Source: Prevotella sp. UBA4217 (GTDB lineage: Bacteria; Bacteroidota; Bacteroidia; Bacteroidales; Bacteroidaceae). Taken from it: a stretch of 30,311 bases of DNA. The stretch covers positions 1 through 30,311 of the forward strand of contig DFTH01000015.1 of the NCBI GenBank assembly GCA_002379425.1, given 5' to 3'. The notes below the pieces were generated by a model that saw only the letters and a list, made by a program, of their open reading frames with translations, ran no database searches and was not told where the DNA came from. Numbering within the stretch: the first letter of the stretch is position 1; each line of letters begins with the position of its first letter. The position numbers were made by a program, and so were the translations under genes. Positions 1 to 8,880 of the stretch are shown piece after piece.

Positions 1-32
1 ACATATTTTCTGGATAAGACAACTATATTATA

Positions 33-242
33 AGAGGCTATCTATCTCGGAAAAAGGCTCTCTTCCCGGAAAAGGAGGCACTTCCCTCCAGAAAAGAGCC
101 TCTTTACGAACGTGAGGAGCCTCTTTAGAAACGCGAGGAGGCTCCTCACATTCGTAAAGTGCCTTCTCAGGTTGTTCCCAGGCCTTGGGAATTCAGAAAA
201 CAGTCTTCCTATTCAGGAAAAGTGCCCTCGCGCGCGCGAATC
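33..242. repeat. Degenerate 21-bp tandem repeat array, about ten units
   Basis: This gene-free stretch after the end of the AAA+ gene is built on a 21-nt period. Units begin near 33/34, 54, 75, 96, 117, 138, 159, 180, 201 and 222. Most start with GAGGC, GAGCC or GTGCC and many end in GAAAA. The clearest pair is 96-116 and 117-137, which are adjacent and differ at only three positions (unit positions 12, 13 and 18). The unit at 138-158 is close to the reverse complement of the 103-121 region, so direct and inverted order are mixed. The period equals seven codons, so the plus strand stays open through it, but I see no reason to call it coding. A 12-nt perfect palindrome of alternating CG lies at 228-239. 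Function unknown. Confidence 0.7.
103..158 (-). terminator. Long stem-loop downstream of the AAA+ gene, possible terminator or 3' stabiliser
   Basis: Arms 103-121 and 140-158 are 19-nt inverted repeats with one difference, separated by an 18-nt loop. In minus-strand RNA the single difference is a G-U pair, so the stem is fully paired; in plus-strand RNA it would be a C-A mismatch. This favours a role in the transcript that leaves the AAA+ gene, whose stop codon lies about 110 nt upstream. No long U-tract follows directly, only a short T-run near 95-92, so an ordinary intrinsic terminator is not certain. It may simply be a consequence of the 21-bp repeats. Confidence 0.4.
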
Positions 243-267
243 ACCCTTGCTGCCCCAAGCGTGTAAC

Positions 268-3200
268 TTAGTCGGTAGGGATATCCTCTTTGGCGATGGT
301 GACGAGCGCCTCGTCGCTGATGTCGGCAGCGGTGGAGAGTCGCGTGTTCTGACGGAAGATGACCTCATTGAAGAGGAGTTTCATCTCCGAACGACCACCC
401 TCGGCATGAGAGCCGAAGTAGCCTATCAGGGTCTCTTGGGCATCGTCAGCCAACCGCATGTTCTTCTCATGGAGATAGTTGACGAACAGCCGTGCCAGTT
501 CGGTTGGCGTATAGTCATCGAACACGAAGCGGTCGTTGATAAACTCCGAGAGCACGGGGAGTTGTTCCTCCACCTGTTTCCACTCCGAAGGACTGGCATT
601 GATCACATAGACGGTCTTGCCGTGCTGGGCGAGCATCTCGTCGATGAGCCGTCGCTCGTTGCCCTCAGCGGTCAGGGTGGAGAGCAACTGGCCGGCCTGC
701 AGCACCTTCATGCCATCGGCAGCGATAATGCCGATCTCCGTCAACACCTGGCGCATGGCCTCACGGAACTCCGTCTGGCCGGTATCGGGATGTCCGATGA
801 AGGCAAAGCAGATGCTGAGGTTCTGGAACGGCGTATGCGTCAGTTCGGCACGCCGGCGGTTGAGTTTGATCTGGTTGAGCAGGCTCTCCATCTTCTTCTT
901 GGCACTGGCAGCGCCGACGAGTTTGCTGAAGGTCTGCATGAGATCAGCCGTAGAGGCGTTGGCCTTGGCCTGGTCGCCGGCGATATCGGCCAGTGTCAGC
1001 GTGCGCAGGTCGTCGGCCGTACACTGGTGCTTCTCCATCAGCGGAGCCAGACGGGCGCCCTGGCGCTCCTTGGCCTGCCTGAAGATGTTCACCACGGCCC
1101 CGGCATTGCCGAACGACTGCGGGTTGCGCTGGTCATAGACCGTACGGAAGAAGGCCGAGATGCCCTTCTCCGCGCCCTCGTCGAGTTGCATATTATTGTT
1201 CTTCAGCAGGTTGCGGAATATCTGTTCCAGGGCTTCCGGTCCATAGTCGTCAAACTGGATGGTGCGGAAGCGTCGCTCCAGTCCGGAGTTGGTCTGGAGG
1301 AACTCATTCATCTCCTTCGTATAGCCTGCGAGCACGCAGACGAACTTACCCGCATCGGCGGTGAGCCGCTGGAGCAGCGTGTTGATGGCCTCCTGTCCGA
1401 AGCCTCCGTCGCCACCCTTGTTGAGCGAGTACGCCTCATCGATGAAGAGCACGCCGCCCATGGCGGAGTCGATGACGTTGGAGGTCTTGATGGCCGTCTG
1501 GCCCGTATAGCCTGCCACGAGGTCCTTCTCCGTCACCTCCACCAGATGTCCGCGGGAGAGGACGCCCAGCGAGGTGAGTATATCGGCCATGAGACGGGCC
1601 ACGGTGGTCTTGCCCGTGCCCGGGTTACCCATGAAGATATAGTGTGGAGCCTCGCGCCTCACCGTTTCGCCGGTCAACTTGGCGCGCGCCTCGTCGGCAC
1701 GGAACGACTCCACCATCTGACGCATCTGGGTCTTGATGTTGTCGAGCCCCACGAGTTGGTCGAGTTCCGCCAGGGCCTCGTCGGCAGAGAGCACCTTTCG
1801 CCGCTCGAAGGGGATATCCTCGGGCAGGATGGTCTGATAGACCTCCGCCGTGCGCTGCTCCCTGGGCAGTTCGCGGATACGGAGCGACAGGCGCGCCTTG
1901 ACCGCCTCAAGCAGTTTGGCCATCTCCCCGGCATTGCCCCAGTTCTTGTCCTTCGTGGCGAGCATCTCGCTGACCTTGCGGAAGAGCACCGACTCCGTCT
2001 CAGGGGCGAGCAGGTAACCCTGGCGCGTGGCCATTTGGATGAATATTTTGACAAGTTCGACGGCCGAGTAGTCGTCGATATGGATACGGTGGGTGATACG
2101 CCGGGCGATGCCCTCGTTGACACGGATGAAATTGTCCATCGGTGCGGGGTAGCCTGCGAGCACGACGGCAAACTTGCCGGCATCGTCCTCCATGCGCTTC
2201 ATGAGCACCTCGACGGCCTTGGTGGCCTCGGCATCCTTCGTGCCGGCATCATTGACAGGGGCGAAACTATAGGCCTCGTCGATAAAGAGCAACTTGCCCA
2301 TCGCCAGGTCGCAGTACTTGCCCATCGCCTCGCCGGCACTGTTCTGGTACTTGCCGACGATGTCCTTGCGCTCACACTCCACGATGTCGGGCGAGGAGAG
2401 CAACTTCATGGCATAGAGGATCTCGCCCAGTTTGCGGGCGACGGTCGTCTTACCCGTGCCGGGGTTACCCGTGAGGATGATGTTGAGTTTCATCGTCTGC
2501 TGGGTCTGCAGGCCGAGATCCAGTCGCTCGTCCATGTCAGCCTTCTGCGAGGCGACCTCGCGCACGAAGTCCTTGACGGACTGCATGCCCACGAAGTCGC
2601 GGTCGAGTTGGGCCACGATCTGATCGACATCCAGTTCGGCCAGCGCCTCCGGTCCTTCAATGTCGGCACGGGTGAAGAGGCGGTCCTCGTTCTTCCGCTC
2701 GCTGAGCAGTCGCTCGCGATGGCGCTCTACCGTCTCCTGGAAGACGGACATCACCTCGCGGGCGTTGCCGAAGTTCTTCGTGCGCCGCTTGTACATCTTC
2801 TCAAAGAACTTACCGATATGCTCACTGGCATCAGCATCGAGGGTATAGCCCTCTTTCTCCGCCTTGCCGCGGAAGATGGTCGTGAGTTGCTCGGGCGTAT
2901 AGTCGGCAAACTCCAGCCGGCGGTTGAAGCGGGAGGCCAGTCCTGAGTTGGCATCAAAGAAGTCGAGCATCTCCTTGGTATAGCCCGCGATGATACAGAC
3001 GAACTTGCCGCGCTGTTCCTCGACAGGCTTAAGCAGGGTATTGATGGCCTCGCGCCCGTAGTCGTTGCCCTCACCCGAGGAGAGTGTATAGGCCTCGTCG
3101 ATGAAGAGCACGCCGCCCATGGCTGAATCGACCACCTGACGGGTCTTCGGGGCGGTGCCGCCCACGAACTTCGCCACCAGGTCCTCACGCGTCACCTCGA

Positions 3201-4380
3201 TCAGTTGTCCGCCAGGCAGGATGCCCAGGCTACTGAGCATATCGGCAAAGATACGGGCGACGGTCGTCTTACCCGTACCCGGGTTGCCAAGGAACACGTA
3301 CTGGTCGAGGAACGGTGGCAGGGCCTTCGGGTCGTTCTTCTCGATACGGTACTGCTTGATATTCTCCACGATGCTGTGCATCTCGCGCTTGACATCGTCA
3401 ATACCGACGAAGCGGTCCAGCCGGGAGAGTATCTCATCAGGCGACTGCTCCACGAAGATGTCCCCGGAGATGTCGTCGGGTTCGACCTGTGAGGTATGTC
3501 CGTTTTCCAGACAGCGCTTATAGATGCCGTCGGCCTTCTCCGTGGCTTCGTAGGCATTGCGGAAACTGACCTTACGGTGCTTCACCAGATAACGGAAGTA
3601 GCCAAGCAACTTCCTGTCGGCCTCACCCTCCACGGAGAGTCCGCGACGGGCCAGTTCCCGCTTACAGACGGCAAGCAACTCCGCGGGTGTGCAGTCGTGG
3701 AGTTCGAGTACCTGCGCAAAACGGCTGCGGCCGCTCTTCTTCTTTTGGAAATAATACTCTATCTGGTTCTTTTCACCCTCAAAGATGACAATAGGATAGG
3801 TATGCCAGTTGGCGGAGAGGTCGCGCTCCCAGTCTTCCATCATACTGAAGAGGCGGTCGATGGGCGTCAGGTGCTCGGTATCGGTCATCAGCAAGTGAGC
3901 ATTGTCGATGACGAGCAGGCACCCTTGCAGTTCGTCGAGCGTCTTCTCGTTAAGGGCACCTATCCACTGGTTGTATTCTGAGGCATCCACCTTCTTGATA
4001 CGCGGATGGGTGACGATGCCGTTGGCCAGGAACATCTGGTGGATCAGGCTGATCAGGAAAGTCTTTCCCGTACCACTATTGCCCAGCACGAGCATGTCCA
4101 TCTCCGGGCGCTGCCGCAGTCGGCCCTCGCGCTTGGAGGAGACGTAGAAGGCCACCAGGCGCTTCACTTCTTTCAGCACATCCTCCTTACCCACGGCCTC
4201 GGCAAGCAGACCGTCAATATCCACCTGCTGACGGCTGGCAGCCTGAGGGGCCGGGCTCTGCGGTGCAGGATTCTGGGGTATGGTATTCTGGGGCACGCCC
4301 TCTGGCTGACGGGTTCCACAGATGGTACAGAATCGGGCATCGTCAGCCAGTTCGTGCTGGCACTTAATACATCTTTTCAT
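268..4380 (-). CDS. Giant AAA+ ATPase with zinc ribbon and five CbbX/SpoVK-like modules
   Basis: A 1370-residue cytosolic protein without signal peptide. A zinc ribbon opens it (Cys4, Cys7, Cys18, Cys21), followed by a Pro/Gln linker to about residue 50. Five AAA+ modules follow. Module 1 has Walker A GNSGTGKT at 100-107 and Walker B ending VIDN near 157-160, so the usual catalytic Glu is Asn. Modules 2, 3 and 4 have GNPGTGKT at 365, 638 and 918 with LFIDEA at 425, 698 and 978, and look active. Module 5 has a broken Walker A (GHPDTGQT at 1196) and VYVINAS where Walker B should be, so it is probably inactive. Modules 2-4 resemble the CbbX/SpoVK/EccA class, which remodels protein complexes; target unknown. 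It is the last gene of the long operon, 34 bp after the previous one. Its start has the GAT-ATG-AA context seen in other genes here. Confidence 0.9.
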   Translation of the reverse strand: MKRCIKCQHELADDARFCTICGTRQPEGVPQNTIPQNPAPQSPAPQAASRQQVDIDGLLAEAVGKEDVLKEVKRLVAFYVSSKREGRLRQRPEMDMLVLGNSGTGKTFLISLIHQMFLANGIVTHPRIKKVDASEYNQWIGALNEKTLDELQGCLLVIDNAHLLMTDTEHLTPIDRLFSMMEDWERDLSANWHTYPIVIFEGEKNQIEYYFQKKKSGRSRFAQVLELHDCTPAELLAVCKRELARRGLSVEGEADRKLLGYFRYLVKHRKVSFRNAYEATEKADGIYKRCLENGHTSQVEPDDISGDIFVEQSPDEILSRLDRFVGIDDVKREMHSIVENIKQYRIEKNDPKALPPFLDQYVFLGNPGTGKTTVARIFADMLSSLGILPGGQLIEVTREDLVAKFVGGTAPKTRQVVDSAMGGVLFIDEAYTLSSGEGNDYGREAINTLLKPVEEQRGKFVCIIAGYTKEMLDFFDANSGLASRFNRRLEFADYTPEQLTTIFRGKAEKEGYTLDADASEHIGKFFEKMYKRRTKNFGNAREVMSVFQETVERHRERLLSERKNEDRLFTRADIEGPEALAELDVDQIVAQLDRDFVGMQSVKDFVREVASQKADMDERLDLGLQTQQTMKLNIILTGNPGTGKTTVARKLGEILYAMKLLSSPDIVECERKDIVGKYQNSAGEAMGKYCDLAMGKLLFIDEAYSFAPVNDAGTKDAEATKAVEVLMKRMEDDAGKFAVVLAGYPAPMDNFIRVNEGIARRITHRIHIDDYSAVELVKIFIQMATRQGYLLAPETESVLFRKVSEMLATKDKNWGNAGEMAKLLEAVKARLSLRIRELPREQRTAEVYQTILPEDIPFERRKVLSADEALAELDQLVGLDNIKTQMRQMVESFRADEARAKLTGETVRREAPHYIFMGNPGTGKTTVARLMADILTSLGVLSRGHLVEVTEKDLVAGYTGQTAIKTSNVIDSAMGGVLFIDEAYSLNKGGDGGFGQEAINTLLQRLTADAGKFVCVLAGYTKEMNEFLQTNSGLERRFRTIQFDDYGPEALEQIFRNLLKNNNMQLDEGAEKGISAFFRTVYDQRNPQSFGNAGAVVNIFRQAKERQGARLAPLMEKHQCTADDLRTLTLADIAGDQAKANASTADLMQTFSKLVGAASAKKKMESLLNQIKLNRRRAELTHTPFQNLSICFAFIGHPDTGQTEFREAMRQVLTEIGIIAADGMKVLQAGQLLSTLTAEGNERRLIDEMLAQHGKTVYVINASPSEWKQVEEQLPVLSEFINDRFVFDDYTPTELARLFVNYLHEKNMRLADDAQETLIGYFGSHAEGGRSEMKLLFNEVIFRQNTRLSTAADISDEALVTIAKEDIPTD

Positions 4381-4414
4381 ATCGTGTGATTATTATTGTT
4401 ATAACTTAGTGTAA

Positions 4415-5917
4415 TTATTCATTCTCCTTATCTACCTCCTGGAAGTAGGCACTCAGTGCCTCCCCTTCCGGCAGGCTCTCAAAGCGCGACTTCAGTTCCG
4501 CCTGACTGGCCTCACGTCCATTGATGGTTCCCTCGCTGACCTCACCATAGATCTCGAGCACCGTAAACTCCCCGGTCATACGGCCATCCTTGTAGGTCCA
4601 TACGTGGGTGTAATAAGAAGGACCGCCTGCGGGCCCGGAGAGTTTCAGGTAGTTGACATTGTCTTTCTCCGCCTGGGTGAACTTCATCCGCTCCGTTTCC
4701 ACGCCGATGAGTGATATCCTGCCATCCTTACGGATGAAGAGGGCACCATGCTTGTCGGCCTTGTCGCGCATCAGTATCCACTCATTGTCGTAATCGATAT
4801 AGACATGTGCCCACTTCGAGAGGATGATATCCTTGTGCTCATGGGGATCGTCGGCCAGGAACAGGCGGCGCATCTCGTCGATGTCCTTCTTCCATACAGG
4901 CAGTTCCTCGTCGATCAGGTTATGGTAAGTCTCGTAGATATGCTGGACGAGTTGTCCGCCACGCAGATAGAACATACCGACGGCAGAACTCTCCGGGGCA
5001 TCGCGGCCGAAGCATATCTCCAGTCCCTTGGGTCCCTCGAAGGCGGCCATGAGATAACAGCCCACGTACTCACCACCGTCATCGGCATTCCAACCAGGAC
5101 CGTACTCCTCGTCGTACATGCCCAGTTCCTCATAGGCATAGAACTTATCGCCCTGAACCAGCACATCGAGGGCCAGGGCCTGCTTCTGATCCTTATAGAA
5201 CCCGTCCTTCGGGGCATCTTTGTACTCGCCCTCGAACTGCAGATGTCCCCAAAGGATGCTGTCACCGATGGTGGCTGTCAGTTGCTGGTGCCCTACCTTC
5301 ATGCCGTACTTCTTTTCCAACTGCCTGACGACAAAGTCGGGCAGGGTCTTACCCGCAGACTCGACAGGCTTTAGGGACAGGAGGCGGCGCGACTGGAGGT
5401 AACTGTCGGTAACGATGACAGTGCCACACTCGAGATAGCCGTACTCGTCAACCTTCTTCTCCTTTGGGTCGGCAAAGTCGAAACGGGCACAGAGCGAGGG
5501 AATCTCCTTGCGGTGGCACTCGCCGATGCCGGGCGTGTTGCCGTCGGGATCCTTGAGCACCTCGTCAACATACTTGATCTTGACGAACTTGTCGGCCATG
5601 AGCATGTTGGTATATTGGGCGGCATTGCGCCGGAACGACGCCTGCAGGGCCCAGCGCTGGTGCGACTCCTCGAAGTATTCATCGTCGTCGTCCGACTTCT
5701 GGGGTTCCTCGAGGTACGACCAGTAGAGCACCTGCATATACTGCCCGTCGTTGCGCATGAGGAACATCGGCATCGGCGTGGTGTCGCTCTCCTCGATGAT
5801 ACTGTCGATGACGGCTGCCACCGAGTCCCTACTGTCGGCCGAGGCCGTCTTACCCTTGTTCTTGCATCCCAGCATCAGTGCCATCACGCAGACGGCCATT
5901 ATCGCAAGTCTCTTCAT
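4415..5917 (-). CDS. Lipoprotein of unknown function (500 aa)
   Basis: Residues 1-17 form a lipoprotein signal peptide with lipobox LMLGC, so Cys18 is the likely lipidated residue. The next residues, KNKGKTAS, resemble those after the cysteine in two other lipoproteins of the operon and lack an acidic surface-export signal, so a periplasm-facing location is more likely. The mature part is rich in acidic and aromatic residues, with an Asp/Glu cluster near residue 77, and looks like a soluble mixed or beta-rich protein; I recognise no family. The gene lies 4 bp after its upstream neighbour and 34 bp before the AAA+ gene, firmly inside the operon. Start context GAT-ATG-AA. Confidence 0.85.
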   Translation of the reverse strand: MKRLAIMAVCVMALMLGCKNKGKTASADSRDSVAAVIDSIIEESDTTPMPMFLMRNDGQYMQVLYWSYLEEPQKSDDDDEYFEESHQRWALQASFRRNAAQYTNMLMADKFVKIKYVDEVLKDPDGNTPGIGECHRKEIPSLCARFDFADPKEKKVDEYGYLECGTVIVTDSYLQSRRLLSLKPVESAGKTLPDFVVRQLEKKYGMKVGHQQLTATIGDSILWGHLQFEGEYKDAPKDGFYKDQKQALALDVLVQGDKFYAYEELGMYDEEYGPGWNADDGGEYVGCYLMAAFEGPKGLEICFGRDAPESSAVGMFYLRGGQLVQHIYETYHNLIDEELPVWKKDIDEMRRLFLADDPHEHKDIILSKWAHVYIDYDNEWILMRDKADKHGALFIRKDGRISLIGVETERMKFTQAEKDNVNYLKLSGPAGGPSYYTHVWTYKDGRMTGEFTVLEIYGEVSEGTINGREASQAELKSRFESLPEGEALSAYFQEVDKENE

Positions 5918-5921
5918 ATCG

Positions 5922-7199
5922 CTATTCCTTTATCTTAACATATACTCCACTGAAAGAGGCTCCGGCACCGAAACAGTCGAGCGACTGGTTGTCGGAGATG
6001 GTCTTCAATACCACAAACCGCGGATAGAACGTGGCGCTGAAGCCGTAGCCACACCCATTGACATCACGATACTCGAACATGTTGCCACTGAGAACGGCAG
6101 GACGTCCCTCCTCACTCTTCCCCTCAGCGATGTTATGGGCCACGTTGCAACACTCGAAATGCACCTTGTTCTTGCCCGCCGCACGGAAGGAGATATGCCC
6201 GCCCATATAGTCCTCATAGCCAATATGCCACTGCCGGAAGGAGTAATAGCGGCCTATCTTGCCTGAATCCTCAGGCGTCAGGAGCGTCTTGGTAAACCAC
6301 TTCGGCACCTCACGGCTGAATGACACGTCGGTCAGTTTCATCTCCTTCTGGGTCTTGGGGTTCGTCCATGTGCCTTCCACCTTGTCATTCCAGCCTTCGT
6401 CCAACTGATGCTTGATGGATATCTCGCCCGTGATGATACCGTCAGGCTGGTATTCCCTCAGATAATAGTAGTCGGTACCGTCATGGTGGGTGACAGAGCC
6501 CACGATCATGATGGGTGCCGGGGTCTTGGCCTTCGGATAGTAGATATAGCCCGCCACGATGTTGTCATAGTCCTCCTGGAAGGCGATGATGACGGAGATG
6601 CGACCATCCAGTTTGGCGTCATAACGGCTGAGGGGCTTGTCGAGTAGGCCATACGAACTGATCGGAGCGGGGTCGTCTATCCTGACAGTCTCTGACCGCA
6701 GGTGACGGATCTTGTTGCGCTGCCATCCGTAGTAGTCGGTCACGCGACGTTCGGGACCGTCGCGCAGATTGGTCGTGATCAGGTGGGTCTGCTCGTCAAC
6801 CATAGGCTCTGGCAGGTCCTTGTAGCCCTCGGCCTGCAGGAAGCAATGATGCTCCAGGTCCCAGATGAGGGCCTCGTAATAGACATCATTGGGATGGGAG
6901 CCATAATAGCCGAGGTAGATGGTCACATCGGGATAGCCGTCGCCATTGAGGTCCGGCTCCTCTACGTGGCCCACGGCATCGATGGTCGTCTCCATCGGCG
7001 TACCAGGCAGTTCGGTGACGAACGTATCAATGATCTTATGCCCCACGAGGGCCTCTATCTTCACATGGGAGAGTTCGCCCTTGGCGTTTTTCACCGTCGT
7101 GGTCTTGAAGGAGAAGTCACTGCGGTTGTACATCTTCTGGGCCATGCACGTCAGCGCACCCAGAAGCAGGATGGTCATCAATAGATATCTTTTCTGCAT
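5922..7199 (-). CDS. Exported protein with XAC2610-like N-terminal region (425 aa)
   Basis: The N-terminus (basic MQKR, hydrophobic stretch, then CMAQ near 18-21) is a signal peptide. It is probably cleaved by signal peptidase I after AQ, though a lipobox around Cys18 cannot be excluded. Residues about 80-165 contain DLNGDGYPDVTIYLG, a Ca-binding-like loop and strand, then an aromatic stretch ending in a YYGW motif. That pattern resembles the XAC2610 family, a periplasmic protein of Xanthomonas known to inhibit a peptidoglycan hydrolase effector; this is family resemblance judged by eye. The rest (about 190-425) is beta-rich and unrecognised, with GEISI and EGTW strands reminiscent of the YARHG gene that precedes it 9 bp upstream in the operon. 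Confidence 0.8.
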   Translation of the reverse strand: MQKRYLLMTILLLGALTCMAQKMYNRSDFSFKTTTVKNAKGELSHVKIEALVGHKIIDTFVTELPGTPMETTIDAVGHVEEPDLNGDGYPDVTIYLGYYGSHPNDVYYEALIWDLEHHCFLQAEGYKDLPEPMVDEQTHLITTNLRDGPERRVTDYYGWQRNKIRHLRSETVRIDDPAPISSYGLLDKPLSRYDAKLDGRISVIIAFQEDYDNIVAGYIYYPKAKTPAPIMIVGSVTHHDGTDYYYLREYQPDGIITGEISIKHQLDEGWNDKVEGTWTNPKTQKEMKLTDVSFSREVPKWFTKTLLTPEDSGKIGRYYSFRQWHIGYEDYMGGHISFRAAGKNKVHFECCNVAHNIAEGKSEEGRPAVLSGNMFEYRDVNGCGYGFSATFYPRFVVLKTISDNQSLDCFGAGASFSGVYVKIKE

Positions 7200-7208
7200 A
7201 GTATATGT

Positions 7209-8198
7209 TTATTCTTCTTTCACAAAACGGTCCTCGTCGGACATGGCCTCCTCGGCCTTGATGAGTTGGATATTGAGCATCTCGATCTTGTTAGGCTGAC
7301 CATATTCGTCAGGCTCCAGCGGTTGATACCACGTGAACTTGGAGAAATAGTCCTGCAGGTCTTTCGAATGGAAGCGATAGCCTTGACGGGCGAGAATCTC
7401 ATTGCGCATGATGCGCAGGGTGGTTTTCTTCAGGCGACGGAACTGTCCGTCGTTGAGCAGGATGGCCCATGTGTAGTTGAAGCGGGGGAAATCCTCTCGG
7501 GCCCACCTCAGCGTTTCCTTGCCGCCCTTACGCTGGTAGATGCCATAGGTATCCTCGGCTACCCGGTAGAGGGTCAGTCCGTCGAGCGTGATGACGGCCT
7601 CCCACGTGCCGTCGAGGTGGGCGGAGTCACTGATACGGATGATGCCCGTGACGGTGCCGTTGAAGGGGATGTGCTCGTAGGTGGCTTGGGCTGCACCCTC
7701 TCTTTCCGACATTCCATCGCCTCCCCGTGGTATTTCGTAGATCATGCCGCGATCCAAAAGCAGGGTGTCTCCATACTTATCTACATAACGACCGGCCAAC
7801 TGGATATCCCATTTGTCCACGGCCTCCGTTTCACCTTCTTGTCTTGCCATGCCGTCGAGCACATCCTGCAACTGGTCTTGCTGGTCATAGAGACAGAGCA
7901 GTTTCATGCCATCTTCGTCGATGAACTTCACCCGTGGGGCCCTGCCGTAAGGATTATAGCCGTCGCCCCCCGGCTCATCGCTGAGCGTGTATTCCCCCGG
8001 CTTGCTGTAGTTGGGCGTCAGCCGGAACATCAGTTCCTCGCCCTCTGCCATCGAGGTAAAAGTGATGGTCTTATCGACATTCACCTTGGCCGTATAGTCG
8101 AGGTTGCCCACATACCACCGCGAACCGTCCTGAATACCAGCATGGACCGCCGAGAGTCCTGCCAGCAGGAATAAAATACATGCGATCATCTTCTTCAT
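7209..8198 (-). CDS. Exported YARHG-domain protein (329 aa)
   Basis: The chosen start is ATG 8198 (MKKM), which gives a clean signal peptide ending near VHA; an ATG four codons upstream (8210) is also possible but lies inside the preceding gene. The stop of that gene is at 8200-8202, only 1 nt away, so translation is probably coupled. The C-terminal quarter is a YARHG domain: LRIMRNEILARQGYRF followed by DLQDYFSKFTWYQP. The hallmark ARHG is ARQG here. YARHG domains are extracytoplasmic, of unknown biochemical role, and common in lipoproteins. The mature N-terminus (IQDGSRWYVG, then YTAKV) matches those of the two larger YARHG/beta-helix proteins of the operon, so all three are paralogs. No beta-helix is present in this one. 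Confidence 0.88.
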   Translation of the reverse strand: MKKMIACILFLLAGLSAVHAGIQDGSRWYVGNLDYTAKVNVDKTITFTSMAEGEELMFRLTPNYSKPGEYTLSDEPGGDGYNPYGRAPRVKFIDEDGMKLLCLYDQQDQLQDVLDGMARQEGETEAVDKWDIQLAGRYVDKYGDTLLLDRGMIYEIPRGGDGMSEREGAAQATYEHIPFNGTVTGIIRISDSAHLDGTWEAVITLDGLTLYRVAEDTYGIYQRKGGKETLRWAREDFPRFNYTWAILLNDGQFRRLKKTTLRIMRNEILARQGYRFHSKDLQDYFSKFTWYQPLEPDEYGQPNKIEMLNIQLIKAEEAMSDEDRFVKEE

Positions 8199-8199
8199 A

Positions 8200-8877
8200 T
8201 CATTCTGCATAGTCTGAAAGTTTCATTTTTTGTTCTATCGGATGCCAAACAGGGCTCAATGAAATGGTGTCGCCCAGCAGTTGCTCCGCTCTCGCCCATT
8301 CTTCCTCGGAACAGTCATCGCCATTCTTCATGAACTCGTCGTAGAGATCCTCTTGTTCCTCAGAGGAGTTGTCAAACTTGTTCTCGTGGAAATAACTGTC
8401 GCCCTCACGACTGTTCTTGACGAAGGTAAAGCCCTTACGGCTCAGTCCGTCACCGTAATAGCCGCTGAAGCCCACGGCCCCCTTGTAGAACTCGAGTTCA
8501 CTGCGTACATCGGAACTGGCTAACAGCGTTACCGTATCGTTGACGATGGAATAGACACCCTGATAGTCCTGTCCCTCGTCGCCCTTCACCCACACCTCAG
8601 GATGCCCGTCGCCATCGACATCGACCAGGGCGTATGCTATCAGTCGTACGTCGTCAGCACCTTTGCTATACCACACCATGGCCTTGTCAACCATCTCATC
8701 GACATATTTGTTGATGTCGAACGCTGCCATTGGGACAGAATCCTGAGGTACCCCGGCAGTGCCCAGAGTGTCTGTCGCAACCTGTGTGGAGTCAGCATCT
8801 ACCGACGCCTGGCTGCCCTTATTGCCACAGGCTGTCCACGTCAGGGCTGCAACGGCCAGCATCATCAGTTTCTTCAT
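8200..8877 (-). CDS. Lipoprotein with DxDxDG loop (225 aa)
   Basis: Lipoprotein signal with Cys17 (lipobox TWTAC), then GNKGSQAS and a Ser/Thr/Asp linker to about residue 50. The folded part begins FDINKYVDEMVDKA (53-66) and runs into LVDVDGDGHPEV (84-95), a loop of the kind found in EF-hand, dockerin and FG-GAP-like calcium sites. The same two elements, in the same order and spacing, occur in the lipoprotein at 14195-15250, as does the C-terminal ending (DYAE here, EYAE there), so the two are paralogs. This copy lacks the other's N-terminal domain. The 136-bp gap before it is almost entirely an 8-bp repeat array ending 3 nt before the ATG, and the start context is GAT-ATG-AA. Confidence 0.85.
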   Translation of the reverse strand: MKKLMMLAVAALTWTACGNKGSQASVDADSTQVATDTLGTAGVPQDSVPMAAFDINKYVDEMVDKAMVWYSKGADDVRLIAYALVDVDGDGHPEVWVKGDEGQDYQGVYSIVNDTVTLLASSDVRSELEFYKGAVGFSGYYGDGLSRKGFTFVKNSREGDSYFHENKFDNSSEEQEDLYDEFMKNGDDCSEEEWARAEQLLGDTISLSPVWHPIEQKMKLSDYAE

Positions 8878-8880
8878 ATC

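Noticed and set aside
228..239. Z-DNA-type CG palindrome as a regulatory site
   Set aside because: It is short, falls in the repeat array and has no evidence of function beyond its symmetry.
33..242. CRISPR array
   Set aside because: Units of 21 nt are contiguous and degenerate with no unique spacers, and no cas gene is nearby.
112..2946. Very long plus-strand open frame (944 residues) opposite the AAA+ gene
   Set aside because: It is antisense to a clearly functional AAA+ gene with four recognisable P-loops; its translation has no domain and follows the codon bias of the opposite strand.
268..4380. EccA-type component of a type VII secretion system
   Set aside because: The module class is related, but no EccC/EssC-type ATPase, WXG100 protein or other secretion component is in the window.
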